The notes under the pieces: model-generated
Database searches by the model: none
The model's input: the letters and a program-made list of their open reading frames with translations, nothing else
What the model was told of the DNA's origin: nothing
From: Microvelia longipes
Taxonomy: Eukaryota; Arthropoda; Insecta; Hemiptera; Veliidae
Direction: 5' to 3'
DNA: 64,000 bases
Assembly (NCBI GenBank): GCA_018340805.1
Contig: JACMZG010000008.1
Span: forward strand, 76,676,855-76,740,854
Made by a program: the position numbers and the translations under genes
Part shown: one piece after another, positions 35,291-48,105 of the stretch
How the letters are laid out: each line of letters opens with the position of its first letter
Numbering within the stretch: the stretch's first letter is position 1

Positions 35291-35620
35291 TTATGGCCCG
35301 TATCAGTTGAATTTTGAAACATCGAAAAATATAACCTGTACACCTTTGACTATTAATATATCAAATAAACGAACAAAAATACTGTAACTTATACTGTAGA
35401 ACGTTTAAAATACAACCAAAACACGAAAATGTGCAGAAGTCGAAAATAATTTTATTATAACTTTAACTCCTTCTTGGAGGAGGTTTTAATCACGTCACAC
35501 AGAGCCCCAAAATGACGTTTCAAACCTCTTAACATATTGAGATAGACTATGGCTTAACTATAGACTTAGATTACATTTTAACATAGATTAAAATAGGCTA
35601 TGTCCTCTCTAGTGTAATAT
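35291..35620 (+). mobile_element. MITE family B copy, diverged
   Basis: TTGAATTTTGAAACATCGAA, AATGTGCAGAAGTCGAAAAT, TTATAACTTTAACTCCTTCT and CACACAGAGCCCC follow the family order. It ends with ATAGGCTATGTCCTCTCTAG. Confidence 0.75.
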
Positions 35621-35769
35621 ATACTATACTATGTGTATATACTCTTTATATGTTTTTATAACCTTAACATGAGATCAAGGATCTTGAATAAAGGGGATGA
35701 CGCACTAAGTCGATTTGCCATACAAAAAAGTGACCCTATCGAAAAACCAAAAAAAATAGAGAAAATTAA

Positions 35770-35890
35770 AGACGAAACACACGTCAAAACCTATTGCACA
35801 TGCTTGGTACAAACTGCGAATGCTTACAATTCTTATAACAGCGCAGGTCTTATATTTAGAGGCAAACTTACCTCTCAATGGTTTCCATTG
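35770..35890 (-). repeat. Dispersed repeat, inverted copy of 33955-34135
   Basis: TTATAACAGCGCAGGTCTTA and the ACTGCGAATGC block are the inverse of 33955-34135. The 89-codon open frame across it (35633-35902) is not a recognised protein. Confidence 0.65.
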
Positions 35891-36236
35891 TTTATTGCTT
35901 GAGAAGTTATAACAACAAAACACGCTTAATTATCACACACTGAAGTAGCAAGTATAGTCCGAATTTGAAATTAAATAAGCACAAATGACTTAACAAGCAC
36001 CACAAATGTAACAATCACGAGATGCACAGAAGAAAGTTGAGAAGCAAACTCGACAACATTGCTACATAACCTGCGTTTGGCGCTTTTTTCATTATAATCA
36101 AGGGGAAGGTAAGTTTGCTCCTATTTCTTTATCTCATACAACTTCCATGGGGTCATAAAAGTTCCTAAACTTGCCACCCCCTTAATCAAGATCTTGATTG
36201 AATATCATTACTTGAGAGTTTGAATATTTGTTCATA

Positions 36237-36415
36237 TTATTACCTATAGGTTCAATTTGCAACATCTATATAGTAAACTTGCACCTTCGATTTAATATAA
36301 CCAAACAAACGGTACAAAATTATCGTACATACACAATGCATTTAGAGGCTTGAAGCATCATTTAGGTGTTATTAGGGGCTCTGTGTAACCTTATTGAAAC
36401 CTCCTCCTATAGTAA
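36237..36415. repeat. MITE family B fragments, rearranged
   Basis: Parts of the family (TATAGGTTCAATTTGCAACA and GGGGCTCTGTGTAACC) occur in conflicting orientations, indicating a damaged or fused copy. Confidence 0.5.
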
Positions 36416-36678
36416 ATTATGGTTATAACAAAGTTTATACCGTTTTGCAAAATAAATCTCATTCTGCTAAATACTCTGGGGGCGGCAAATGGTGTACGAA
36501 TGAGTTGAAATTTGTAGAAATGTATTTTTATGCGTATTGTATCAACCATACAAAGTTTCAACGCTTTAGCTTCCTTGGAAGTACCTGTTCTGCAAAATAG
36601 ATCTCATTCTGCAAAATATTTTGCAGAATACCTTGTTCTGCAGATTAGGGTCGCCCCAGTTAGGGTTTAATCCTCTGC

Positions 36679-36712
36679 CAAAGAGACTAAAACTATAGTT
36701 TTAGTCTCTTTG
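36679..36712. repeat. 34-bp perfect palindrome
   Basis: CAAAGAGACTAAAACTA followed directly by its exact reverse complement with no loop. Origin unknown. Confidence 0.9.
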
Positions 36713-37264
36713 ACCAGACTCCTACCCAGCGATAAACGTAAATGCTAAAAACGTAAACGCTCCAACCCGACTTATTTACTAGTTTATTAAGAACTAGTAT
36801 TGTAAAGTCATTTTTTACTATCTGAGTTACCTGAACTGTAAATCTTAATTTAGATTCATTACAATTTTATTTAAGGTCTACACTGTTAAAAATGGGCGTG
36901 TTTTGTTTTTTCAACAGGTGATAACAAAATTTAATTGAAGGTCACGTTGACTCATCATGGACTCATCAGTGAAAGCCGAACCGGATTGGGTGAAATATAT
37001 CAATCTTTTATTTCATTGGTTGAAATTTACAACGTATATAATCCTATTGGTCAACTCATACAGGTTGGAGAAAGAAAAATATTTGTTGTGGTTACTCTAT
37101 TTATGTATTTTAACTTCAGTTTAGTGACAAACCCGAATCTACGTATTTTAGTTTATTTACTTTTTTAATTTTTAACCTTTTTTTAATTGACTCAAAACTT
37201 AATTTGTACATAGAGAATAGTGTCTTTTGTTTAGATTTTTAAAGTTAAGAGAAATTGAAGTAAA

Positions 37265-37294
37265 ATGACATCTACTCCTTACTACCCGGCTAAG
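37265..37294 (+). CDS. AnxB9: Annexin coding exon 1 (start codon)
   Basis: ATG in the context TAAAATGACA encodes [10 protein letters not shown], with donor AAG|gtacgt in phase 0. Only 10 codons, so ORF scans miss it. It is chosen because B9-type annexins have a tyrosine-bearing N-terminus just before CTPTVYPA and the phase fits exon 2. Confidence 0.82.
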
Positions 37295-37918
37295 GTACGT
37301 ATAAAATTGAAATCTACCCTATTTATTATTTTTACTTATTAATTACTTAATTATTTATTATTTCTAACGTTTGATTGAATTAATTAAACTATTTTTGATA
37401 ATATTAAAGTTTGTTTTTATCGAAAAATTATTATCTTCCAACCTTTTTATTAAGTTTACTAACTATAAATAAAACAGTTTTAGCAGGAAACTATTAATTA
37501 GGATTCAATAGATATTAAGATTTCGATAGACATTTAACTTTAAAAGTTGAATTAGGAAAGGCGTGGTTGTTCTTCCCTTTCTATTGCTAATAATCTCATA
37601 GTGACCTGTAGCTGAGGCCAAATTTTCAGGTCTGATTACGCAAATGAATGATGTCACGTCCAGCTCGATCTTTTGTACTTAATTGCTCTTCTGCATTTTT
37701 TCTGGAGAATGTTGTGTAAAATTTAAAACATTGACTTACTTATTTTTGGTTTGTTTGTTTTATGCTAGCTTATAGTTATCCGCTATTATCAAAAAGATTT
37801 CATTTTTCTTTGAAAACATTTATTTCATTGGTACTTTTTAGTGAATTTTCAAGCAATAGTGAGTTTATGAGATTGGGGTCATGGAAGGGGGTCTATATAT
37901 ATATATATATATTATATA

Positions 37919-37949
<31 letters not shown>

Positions 37950-38252
37950 GAGATTTTTGTGTCCAAGATGATGCTATGGGACACGATAACTTTCAAACGC
38001 TTTCTTGAATCAAAATGAAACTTGGTAAGAAAATCAACTTGTTACCAAGTCAGGGGGGTTAACTTTTGGTTTGTTTGTTTTATGCTAGCTATAGTTACCG
38101 CTATTATCAAAAAGATTTCATTTTTCTTTGAAAAACATTTATTCATTGGTACTTTTTAGTGAATTTTCAAAGCAATAGTGAGTTTATGAGATTGGGGTCA
38201 TGGAAGGGGGGGGGTCTATATATATATATTAATATATATATATATAAATATA

Positions 38253-38285
<33 letters not shown>

Positions 38286-41167
38286 GAGATTTTGTGTCCA
38301 GAGATGCTATGGGACACGATAACTTTCAAACGCTTTCTTGAATCAAAATGAAACAAAATCAACTTTGTTACCAAGTCAGGGGGGGTTAACTTAAATGAGT
38401 AAAAGTTAGGATTCGATTATCGCAAGCTACTAAAAATAGCGCTGCGGCGGACTGGTGTGGAGAATTCATGAACTAACCCCAATAGCTTTCCAAAAACGGT
38501 TGCCGTTGCATGTTCGTATTTCAAAAATTCAGAAACTAAAAGTAAATAGAAACGTTTTTAAAACTTCCTGGGAACGTTGCTGATGGCAGATAAGTGTAAA
38601 TTTCATTTAATTAATTTATTGATTTAGTCGATTTTATCTGGTAATCACGTTAATCCATTGCGCATTTTGCCGATGTAATTAATACAGGCTGCATTAAATG
38701 CCAAAATCTATTTCTACCATGTGTAAACTTTAGCCACTATTTCATTATTACTTGATAGAATCAAATAAATTAATAAATTACTTAAATGAAAAACTTAAAA
38801 ATAATCAGAAGTGTTCTGTCTAAGATTTAAGTGGTAGGGTTAGGTAGAGTATAACTATACAAAGTATAAAATTAAATTCAAACTGACTGTGGGCAAAAAG
38901 CGGAAATCAAGACACGCCCACTCAATTGTAGAAGGTAGGTCCCCCGCCGCGCTAGTGTCGACCGGAATCCAAATTTTCCCACCATTGAGTCGACAGTCTT
39001 ACGTTTAAGTATCAATAGTCTCTGTCCTGAACCTTATTGTTTATGAAATATCTGTGACGTCATTATCGCAAAAAAATAACTTCACAAGCATATCAAAAAC
39101 TCACAAATATTCATACAGTGTTTACATTTGGCTGAAATGTTTTACACACATAGTACTATGTATGCTTCAAAAACATACAAAGTTACATTGTATTATCAGT
39201 ATTGATTTGGGTTTTATTGATTGACATATGTTTGTAATCAAAACATTAATTTGACATGTAAACAAATCAGTTTTATCTCAAATACATTTGAAAATTCACT
39301 TATATCGTGGCAGTATGCTACTTATATTAACCAGTAATATGATGAACTGACAAAGTACAACAACAATGTGGCTGCAGAGTGGTCACAAGGAGACTTAGAG
39401 GCCACTAAGCGGCCCCCAGCGTTGAGGCTACGAGCGGCAAAGAGGCCGAGGGCCTCTTTAGGGACTTTAGTCCCTGTACAGGGACTAAAGCCAATGATGG
39501 CCCATATCATGCTTGGTCAGGGGCCTCAAGCAGTAGAAAAGAGTCTTTGAGATACATTTTTTAAAGTACTTAAAATATTTTCAAATTGCTACCTAAATCT
39601 AGGTCCTTTTAAGGACGATTTTAAGGACGCACGATAAACTCCAAAGTTTGATCCTTGCCATGATGCCTATTCCAATTAGTGAATTTTTCCCAAAGATTCG
39701 CTAAAAGTAGAGCAAATAAAGACTCATTTAAAGTTATCTGACTCATTAATTTATGTGAAGTGACTCTTTCTTCAAACAATTTAATCTTGAGAGTGGACTC
39801 TCATTATTTAGTGTAAGAGGCTTAGTGAAGTGTTATAACTTTTAGACATTAACAAGCATTAAAATATTTAATCAATTTAAAAAGAGAAAACAAAAATATT
39901 CAATTACTTTTGATACATTTAGAATTAATTTATTTGTAGCAAATAGAGCTTGTGGCTTTTGGCTTAACCCAAAGACCAACAAGGAGAATAGTAAATAAAA
40001 ACGCGATAAGAAGCATTAATTGTTTCGAAACAATCTCTAATTAATTTTTTAATTACTTCCAATACATTTCGTACAACTAAATTCAAGCATGTGATATTTA
40101 TTTTAAGACTTAAGGCCCGTCTACAACCTTAAGTTAAGTTAGGAAGAATTTTTTAAAATCTCTTTTTCTTCTTAATTAATTCTTTTTCCCACTCTTTTGA
40201 CTTAAGAAACCATAGAAATGGTTTTTTATAAGTTTCTTAAAGAAAAATGTACACGTTATCTGTTTTGAATGATTACAATTTTTGTAAACGATGTGATGTG
40301 ATTGTTTTGATTTGTGTTGTTTGAATATGTGATTATTTGAATATGTTATTGTTTTGTTGTTTGAATATTTTTTATAATATATATTTTTTCTTTTTATTTT
40401 TGAATTATTTTTTGAAATGGGTGAGGTTCCTACTTCTTTAGACATTACTAGAGATAAGGAAAATAACGCTCCCAACAATTACCTCATCCATTTTATTTAT
40501 TAATTAAAATAAATAAAACACGGTCGATTTTAGAAAATTTTAGATGTAAAGTAAAAAAATATTTGCAAAAAGTCTTTAAAAAACAGAAGGAAAGACCATT
40601 GAAAAAGCAATGTGTGTAGACAGTAGAAAGAAAAGTAGTCTAAATACAGCTATATGTGTAATTGTAACTTTAAAACTTGACTTAACAACATAGAGGTTGT
40701 AGACATTTTTACGGATCTCTTAAGTCAAAAGTGCGGGAATTTCAAAATGGTTTGTTCTAAGTGAAAAAATCTTTAATTCTTCCTGAGGAATTTTTCACTT
40801 CTTCAATTCTTCCTAACTTAACTTAAGGTTCAGACGGGCCTTTAAATAAAATCAGAAGTAAACTCCAATAGCAAGAATCAGAGTGTCTGCAACTGGTTGC
40901 TAATGAATGAATTATACTTCTATTGAATAATGCTTATAAGTTTATTTTAACGAAAAACAATTTATGTATGTTTAACTTTATTATAATTTATTTAATTATT
41001 TATTTATTAATACAACAACAAATAGTAATTGGATTACAACAAAGGATTAATTGGACGAATAGTCTGTCTGTAATAATAAATAAATAGATTATAATTGTTT
41101 CTTTTGGTTTTAATCCAATCTCTGGTTCTATGAGCTCAGTTAGTAACTTTAAATAAAATATATATTA

Positions 41168-41198
<31 letters not shown>

Positions 41199-41202
41199 TA
41201 TA

Positions 41203-41243
<41 letters not shown>

Positions 41244-42492
41244 ATATATAATATATTGATTTTAATAGATATTAACATATAGTTGGTTGAGTTCAATATA
41301 TATTATTATAATTCCATTATTGAATATTATCTATATATTAATTGCTACTTAGTTAATACTTTCTTTTTATAATTATAGTTGAGGGTTAAATATTTTACTG
41401 TTGTACTACTAATTCATGCTAAACCCCGATAATATTTTCTATTTCAATGCCTCTTGATTTATATTTCAACTCTATTTTTTAGACCTTTGACCTCTTCTAT
41501 TTTGATATACTTTATTTGTAGATGATTTTGAAAATAGAAAAGGTGGCTTGATCCTGCTGCACTACGTGGAGGGTGAGTAAGGGATCCCAAAAACAAACTT
41601 TCAGGTGGGGATGCACCAACAACCAACAAAACTACTAACACTATGAGCTTGAATATATGTATTTGTCAAATAGATTTAGTTTGTAATCCTCCTTTCATGT
41701 GGTTAGACTTTGTTTACTGTGAAATACAATTATTGACACTTTTAATTATCTATTGTTGTTAGTAAGTAATACTAACAATTTAAATAAATATTTTCTGAAT
41801 AATAATTTGAATATATTTTTGCATTTTAAAAAGTTCTGTGTAACTAAAATTATTGTGATCTTTTTGTTTTAATTTTTTTTGTATTTTCCTAATTATATTT
41901 GTGTAATAATTATTAATTAAAATAATTCATGCGATCATTAATAATTAATGTGATATAATTATTTATTATTAATAATTCTGGAAGTAATTTTTAATTATTT
42001 TTGTGTTAGAAATAACATATATTGGTGCATTTTTTAGATCACTTAAAGATTCTATATTTACTGTATTTTATGTTGTTTTAATTTAATTTTGGTTAAATTG
42101 CAGCTCTTAAAAAAAATAAATAAAACATTTGTTTAGAAAAAATATTTTTAGGTATAAATTAAAAACGCGTAATATACAATTTAATCAGTTGTTATTGCAG
42201 TCACAAGTTTATTTATTACCTATTTGTGGACAATAGCTACGATTTAAAGGATGAGATTAGATGTTAGTTAATTAATTAGTTACTTTGTCTTTTTTTACAA
42301 TTCTTTTAATTGTTGTGTGGTAATAGAGGATTCATAGCCAATGAGTAAGGTATATGTTTATAGTGATTACTTATCTAGAAAGATTATATTAGTATTTTAA
42401 CACAATAGAACAAAATGGTTATGTTGTATTATTAGGGACCAACACAGACCTGGCTAAAAAATTAACCATTAATATAATATATATATATATTA

Positions 42493-42531
<39 letters not shown>

Positions 42532-45500
42532 CACTGCTTCTAAAATTACTTTCAGCTCCCTTAATAACAAATTTTTCTGAGGCCACTGTTATCTGTTTGA
42601 AACATTTAGTAGGGTTAGTAACCAAATTTTTAGTTAAGTACTTATATTATTTTAAATTGCTCACTTACATCTATGTATTCTTTTCTCCGGCACAGATGTG
42701 TGTCCGGATTCTTCTAGAGAGAAGAATATATAGGTGTTGGTGGATCATAAAATATCATGACTGAGAATTCATCAATAGTCATGTTGTTTCAATTATGATA
42801 TCAAGAGACTCACATATATGTATTCTTTTCTCTGGTACTGATGTGTGTGCTGAAGAGAAGAATATATAGGTGTAGGTAGGTCATAAGATATCATGACTGA
42901 GAATTCATCATGAGGCATGTTGTTTCAATCATGATATAATGAGACTCTCTTATATCTATGTATTATTTTCTTTGGCACAGATAATGTCTGATAAAAATCG
43001 GTTTTGATTAAATTAATATACATTAAGGGGGAGAATTTTTTTTACTGATTATTAGTTTCTGCACAAAAGGTATATAATTTAAATTAATTGAGAGATAACT
43101 TTCTGTCTTATTCGGTCATCTTTAGTCATAATCAAGAGTGCACAATAAAGTTTTGAAAGTGATTGTAGTACTGTGTTAGTAAAGATTACTCTTAGCACTC
43201 CTGAGCATGACTTGACTACTGTTCTGCGGAGAATCTATTTATTTCATGGATTACTTTGCAAAGCAGCTATTTATATCGTTTAAATTAATGGTTCACGAAT
43301 ATAACTGTCAGCTTTTTCTTACATTAAATTGACTCACCTTTTAGTTTAATACACCAAAATATTTTCATTTTGTCCGTATGCAGTTGTGGGATTCAGAGAT
43401 TCAGGCAAACAGGTTGAGAAAAATTCATCAAGTTTGCTGAACCAATGAAACTTAACTGTGTCACATTTTGGTACAAATTTTTCAATAAATTGGCATGAAA
43501 ATATCTTATCTACTAAAATGTAAGCATATATTTATGTCATATATTAATATCCTTTAGGAAAAGATGATGAAACTCAAGATTAGGGTTCCAAGCTTAGGTT
43601 CTACTCTAAGTTTATAACAGTTCAGGGCTTTCGGTCTTAGATGTACTCTTGAGTTTTTATCAATCCTGAGTTTCCAGCATAGGTTGTACTCTGATTTTTT
43701 TGATCAATTCGGGTTTCTTACTATTGGTCACCTTAGCATAGGTTGTTCTCTGTGTTTGCATCAATCCCAGGTTTCCAGCATAGGTTTTACTCTGAGTTTT
43801 TTTCATTCTAGGTTCAATTGGTTTGTAACAATGTTACCACAATATCCCAAATCTTCCAAATTACCTCAATGTGTAAATCACTTGTTGCAGTGTACTCCAA
43901 CAGTGTATCCAGCTCCTAATTTTGATGCACAGAATGATGCTCAAGCTTTGAAAAAAGCAATGAAAGGAATTGGTGCAGATGAGAAAGCTATAATAGAGAT
44001 AGTGTGCAAGAGAGGAGTGGTTCAGAGGCTTGAAATATGCGATGCTTATAAGAGTCTCTTCGGAAAGGTAAGTGATGACGCTGCGTAATATACTCTTTAC
44101 CTACATTACAGATGTCTCTTAGAGATTACTTTTTTAAAACCTATTTCTGAAGGTTCTTATTCCAAAATGGTTTAAATTAATTTTTAATTTTCCACACCTA
44201 CTACTGTAGGTATGTAGGAAAGTATTGTCGTAACCTTAATAATCCAAAACCAAGGTTTCATAATCCATGTCAGAAATTTTTATGTTTTAAATTGTTTTCA
44301 TCAGTTGAGTGAGGCAAAAACGCTAATACTCTAAGTAAGTAAGTAAGGGGTTAAGTGTAAAAAAATAACAATATATATTAAAAAGAAAAAAGAAATCTAA
44401 TTAATTGTAAAATAGAAAAAAAGTAAAATAATGCTAATACAAAATTATTAAATTAAATAGTATTTATACACTTGGTTTGATTTTCCTGCTATTAATCTCA
44501 AAAGCGGGTCTAAATATTTTGAATCCAAAATCTGACATTAATTTGATAACACTAAGTCAAAATATTTGTGATGTTAGGGTGTTATTAATAGCGGGTCTTA
44601 ATTATGCTCATTGTAAACAAGCTAGGTAGATAATGACATTTTTTCCAATATTATTTTTGTCTATTGCTGTTAATGTATGTATTGCATATTGTTCCAGATA
44701 AGTGTTCAAAAGGTTAATTGTTTGGAAATTGGCGATTAACGATATTTTTCATCCAATGTCTAGCCCTCTTACTGATCATCCCTTTGATGAGTATTAGGGA
44801 CTATAAATATGTGTAAAGTGTCTGAGGAGTACAAATAGTAATAAACATTATAGATATATTGGAAGTAATTTGTTGAGTTAATATATTTTTGTGGGCGCTG
44901 AGCTCAAACAACTAGGTTAGAAATCCTTTCACATGCCATTCTTCGAAAGGGACGTTAAGTCGAGTGGTTCTGAACCTGTGTGATTTCAGGTACTCATAAA
45001 AGATCCCTAACCCTAAATAAACCTGGGTTTAGGCAAAATTTAGGACCCTCAATAGTAGCTCATTAAAATCTTGGTTTTGGGTTTTTAATGCAAACGCAAT
45101 ACTTTTCCACTATAACTATGTTGTATATAAGAAAAAGTTAAGAGAACTTTTTGATTTTAATTGTTCAAATAGGAAAAGCATGGATTTTCTGAAGTAAAAT
45201 TGTGTTTATGATTCAATTTGTGTTTGTTTACTTCAAGAATAAATAGAAGTAAGAATTGGAAAAGTGTGGTGTTGAAATAAAATTATGTTTACTATTTAAT
45301 TTTTGTTTGTTTATTTAAAGAATAAAGATGGGGAGGGATTTATTTTTGGATAATTTGTACAGGCCAAGCTTTGATTGTAAAGTAAACAATAGAGTTTATT
45401 TTCAGTCTTAATTTTTCATTATTTCATTTAACTATCTTAATTTAATACTTGTTAAGACATTTGGTATAATTTTAGTCTAAAGTTATTTTAAACATATTTT

Positions 45501-48058
45501 AAAATAGATTTTTGGAAAAAACTAAAGAACAATTTGGTCATTAACGTAACATATACAATACACCTTTGTTAAGAATTAAAATAAAACTTATTACAATTGA
45601 GGTTAGATTAAACCTTCACTGTACACAAGTGTGTACTTCTTAGATTATTTTTCTTTCCAGCAGTCATCAGGTTAAAGGTGGGAGGAATTTCAATAATTTA
45701 AGCATAGAGATATTATTACTATTATTTATATATTTTAAATTGTAAAACATCGAAAAAGTAACCTAACCACCTTCGATTTTAAATATAATCAAAAAATCAG
45801 TACAAAATGTCATAAGTACAAAAACTTATATAGGTGAATGTTAAAAATACAAATCAAAGCTCAAACAATGTGCGGAAAGCCAAAAAATCAATTGATTTAT
45901 TATAAGCTAAACTAACTCTTAAAAGAGGTTTCAATGAGGTTACACAGAGCCCCTAAAAGATGTCTCAAGCGTCTTAATGTATTAATATGTCAATATTGTT
46001 GATGTTTATGCTGTTGATAATTGATGACTTACAACTTTTATTCTGGATCAAAGAAGCAATGGGCAAGATGCAGACACACAAACACCATATATCTAGTGTC
46101 CACAGTCAGTTGGGGCGTTGCGTGCACTAAGGGCCAAGCCTCCTGGCTCGTTGTTTTTTTTTCAAATAAACTCAGTTTTTATCCTAAAAGGAAAAGACTG
46201 TTTGATTTTTCTTGTGAAAGGTTAAATTATGAGCTAAAAATTTTCTTTAAGAAGAAATATGTAAAATATCTGACCAGTTATCTACAATGTTTCTCCTCTC
46301 TAAAAATTTAGTCTTATTTACAATTTTTGTTTTGTTTTAGGACTTAGTAAATGATTTAAAAAGTGAGTTGAAAGGAAATCTGGAAAGTGTTGTTGTGGCT
46401 CTTATGACTCCTCTACCTCAGTACTACGCCAGGGAGCTACACGATGCCATGGCTGGCATGGGTACTGATGAGCAAGCTATTATTGAAATATTATCTACCC
46501 TCTCCAACTATGGACTTAAAACTATTGCTAACTTCTACCAACAGAGTAAGTAATTATTACTTCCTATCTTATTACATTTCAGATTCAGAAATCTATTCTA
46601 ACAAAATGAAGACATTTATTAGGGTTTTGAAGATAATCTTCAAAACCCTTATACTTTCTGTCAAGCGTCCCTCTGTCCAATTTCACATCTCCGGAACTAC
46701 GATACCTAGAAAGTTGAAATTTGGTACACATGTGTAACTATTTTATCCAGCAACAGGAAAAATTGAGCCATCTATCTGGCATTTGATGATTTATGAGCGA
46801 ATACGCACATCCGCTGAAAATAAATATTTTTTGAAAAATCATGTGGGGTATCAAATAGTAGGTATCGATGGGTAGAACACAAATATGCATCGCTTTTTCA
46901 AAATGGTTACCATTACACCCGCCAAAAATATCAAAAACCAACAAAAAATGGTTGTCCTTTAAAGAGCAGCCTTAAAAATATGACAAAAATGCTCAATAAA
47001 TTCCCTTTACAGGCCATTGAAATTCTTTGGATAAAAAGTTTCAAAAGTTAATTTTAGCAATTTCAAAATTGCATATACGCGCACGCGCAAAAAATAAATG
47101 TTTTTTGAAGAAATCATGTGGGGTATCAAATTGTAGGTATCGATGTGGTGCAAATATGTACCGCTTTTTCAGCATTAATCTATTATAGCATTTATCTATT
47201 ATAACATTCATCTATTATAACATTCATCTATCAGAACATTCATCTAATACAACATTCATCTATTTTGTAATCTACTCTACTAATACTTGTAAGTTAAAAT
47301 TTGGATTGAGAATGGGATTAAAAAAATTATAATTAAATTTTGATTCTACAAGATGTTTTGTATTAATATGACAGAAACTTCAAACAAATTCTAATACTAT
47401 TTTTGTAGTTAAAACTTATTCAAGCTTAACAATGCATTGTATATAGCATTTTTATGAAACAAAATATTTATTTCCATGACTCATTTTTATATTTTTAGTA
47501 ATTAATCTGATATCATTTGTCATGATTATTTATAACATAAAATAAAGAATAAGAAGTACTGCAATTTTTAAGATTTTTATTTAAATTAGCATAATTCTAA
47601 CAGTTATTCTATGACTTATTTTATAACAACACCAACAACGTCTTTCATAAATTTAACTTTATCAGATTCAACTTTTCAGATTCCCTATGAACTGAGACCA
47701 TCCCCACGGCATGTAGGATGGATTTATTGAGCGACGGCTGTCTGACATAGTTAATTTAGTGGAAAGACGTTGTTTGGTGTTGTTATTATTGAGACATTTC
47801 CACTGCGCTACTGAAGCTGCTTATTAATTTATATACTAATATGTTATTATTGAATACAAAAAATTAGTAACAATTTTGGTTCAGCGAATCTTCTAGCCAG
47901 TGAAGTTACTTTTGATATTGCTGTTTGTTTTGCTCAACAATAATTTTGCTTAAGTAATTGGTTTATGGTAGTATTATAACTATTGGTTATGCTTAAGCAT
48001 ACGCCATATTACGCTATTATTATATATATATATATTATATATATATATATATATATTA

Positions 48059-48105
<47 letters not shown>

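Noticed and set aside
35633..35923. ORFs on both strands near 35.7 kb
   Set aside because: They overlap a dispersed repeat with an inverted copy at 33955 and have no recognisable domain.
40176..40478. 100-codon minus-strand ORF in the Harbinger-like element
   Set aside because: Low-complexity Lys/Asn-rich sequence with no transposase motif.
43684..43890. Possible N-terminal extension of annexin exon 2
   Set aside because: The open frame upstream of the acceptor is a degenerate minisatellite, and the 10-codon exon at 37265 gives the expected annexin N-terminus in phase.
46021..46311. 96-codon ORF before annexin exon 3
   Set aside because: It ends just upstream of the exon acceptor, shows no homology and is partly made of flanking repeat sequence.
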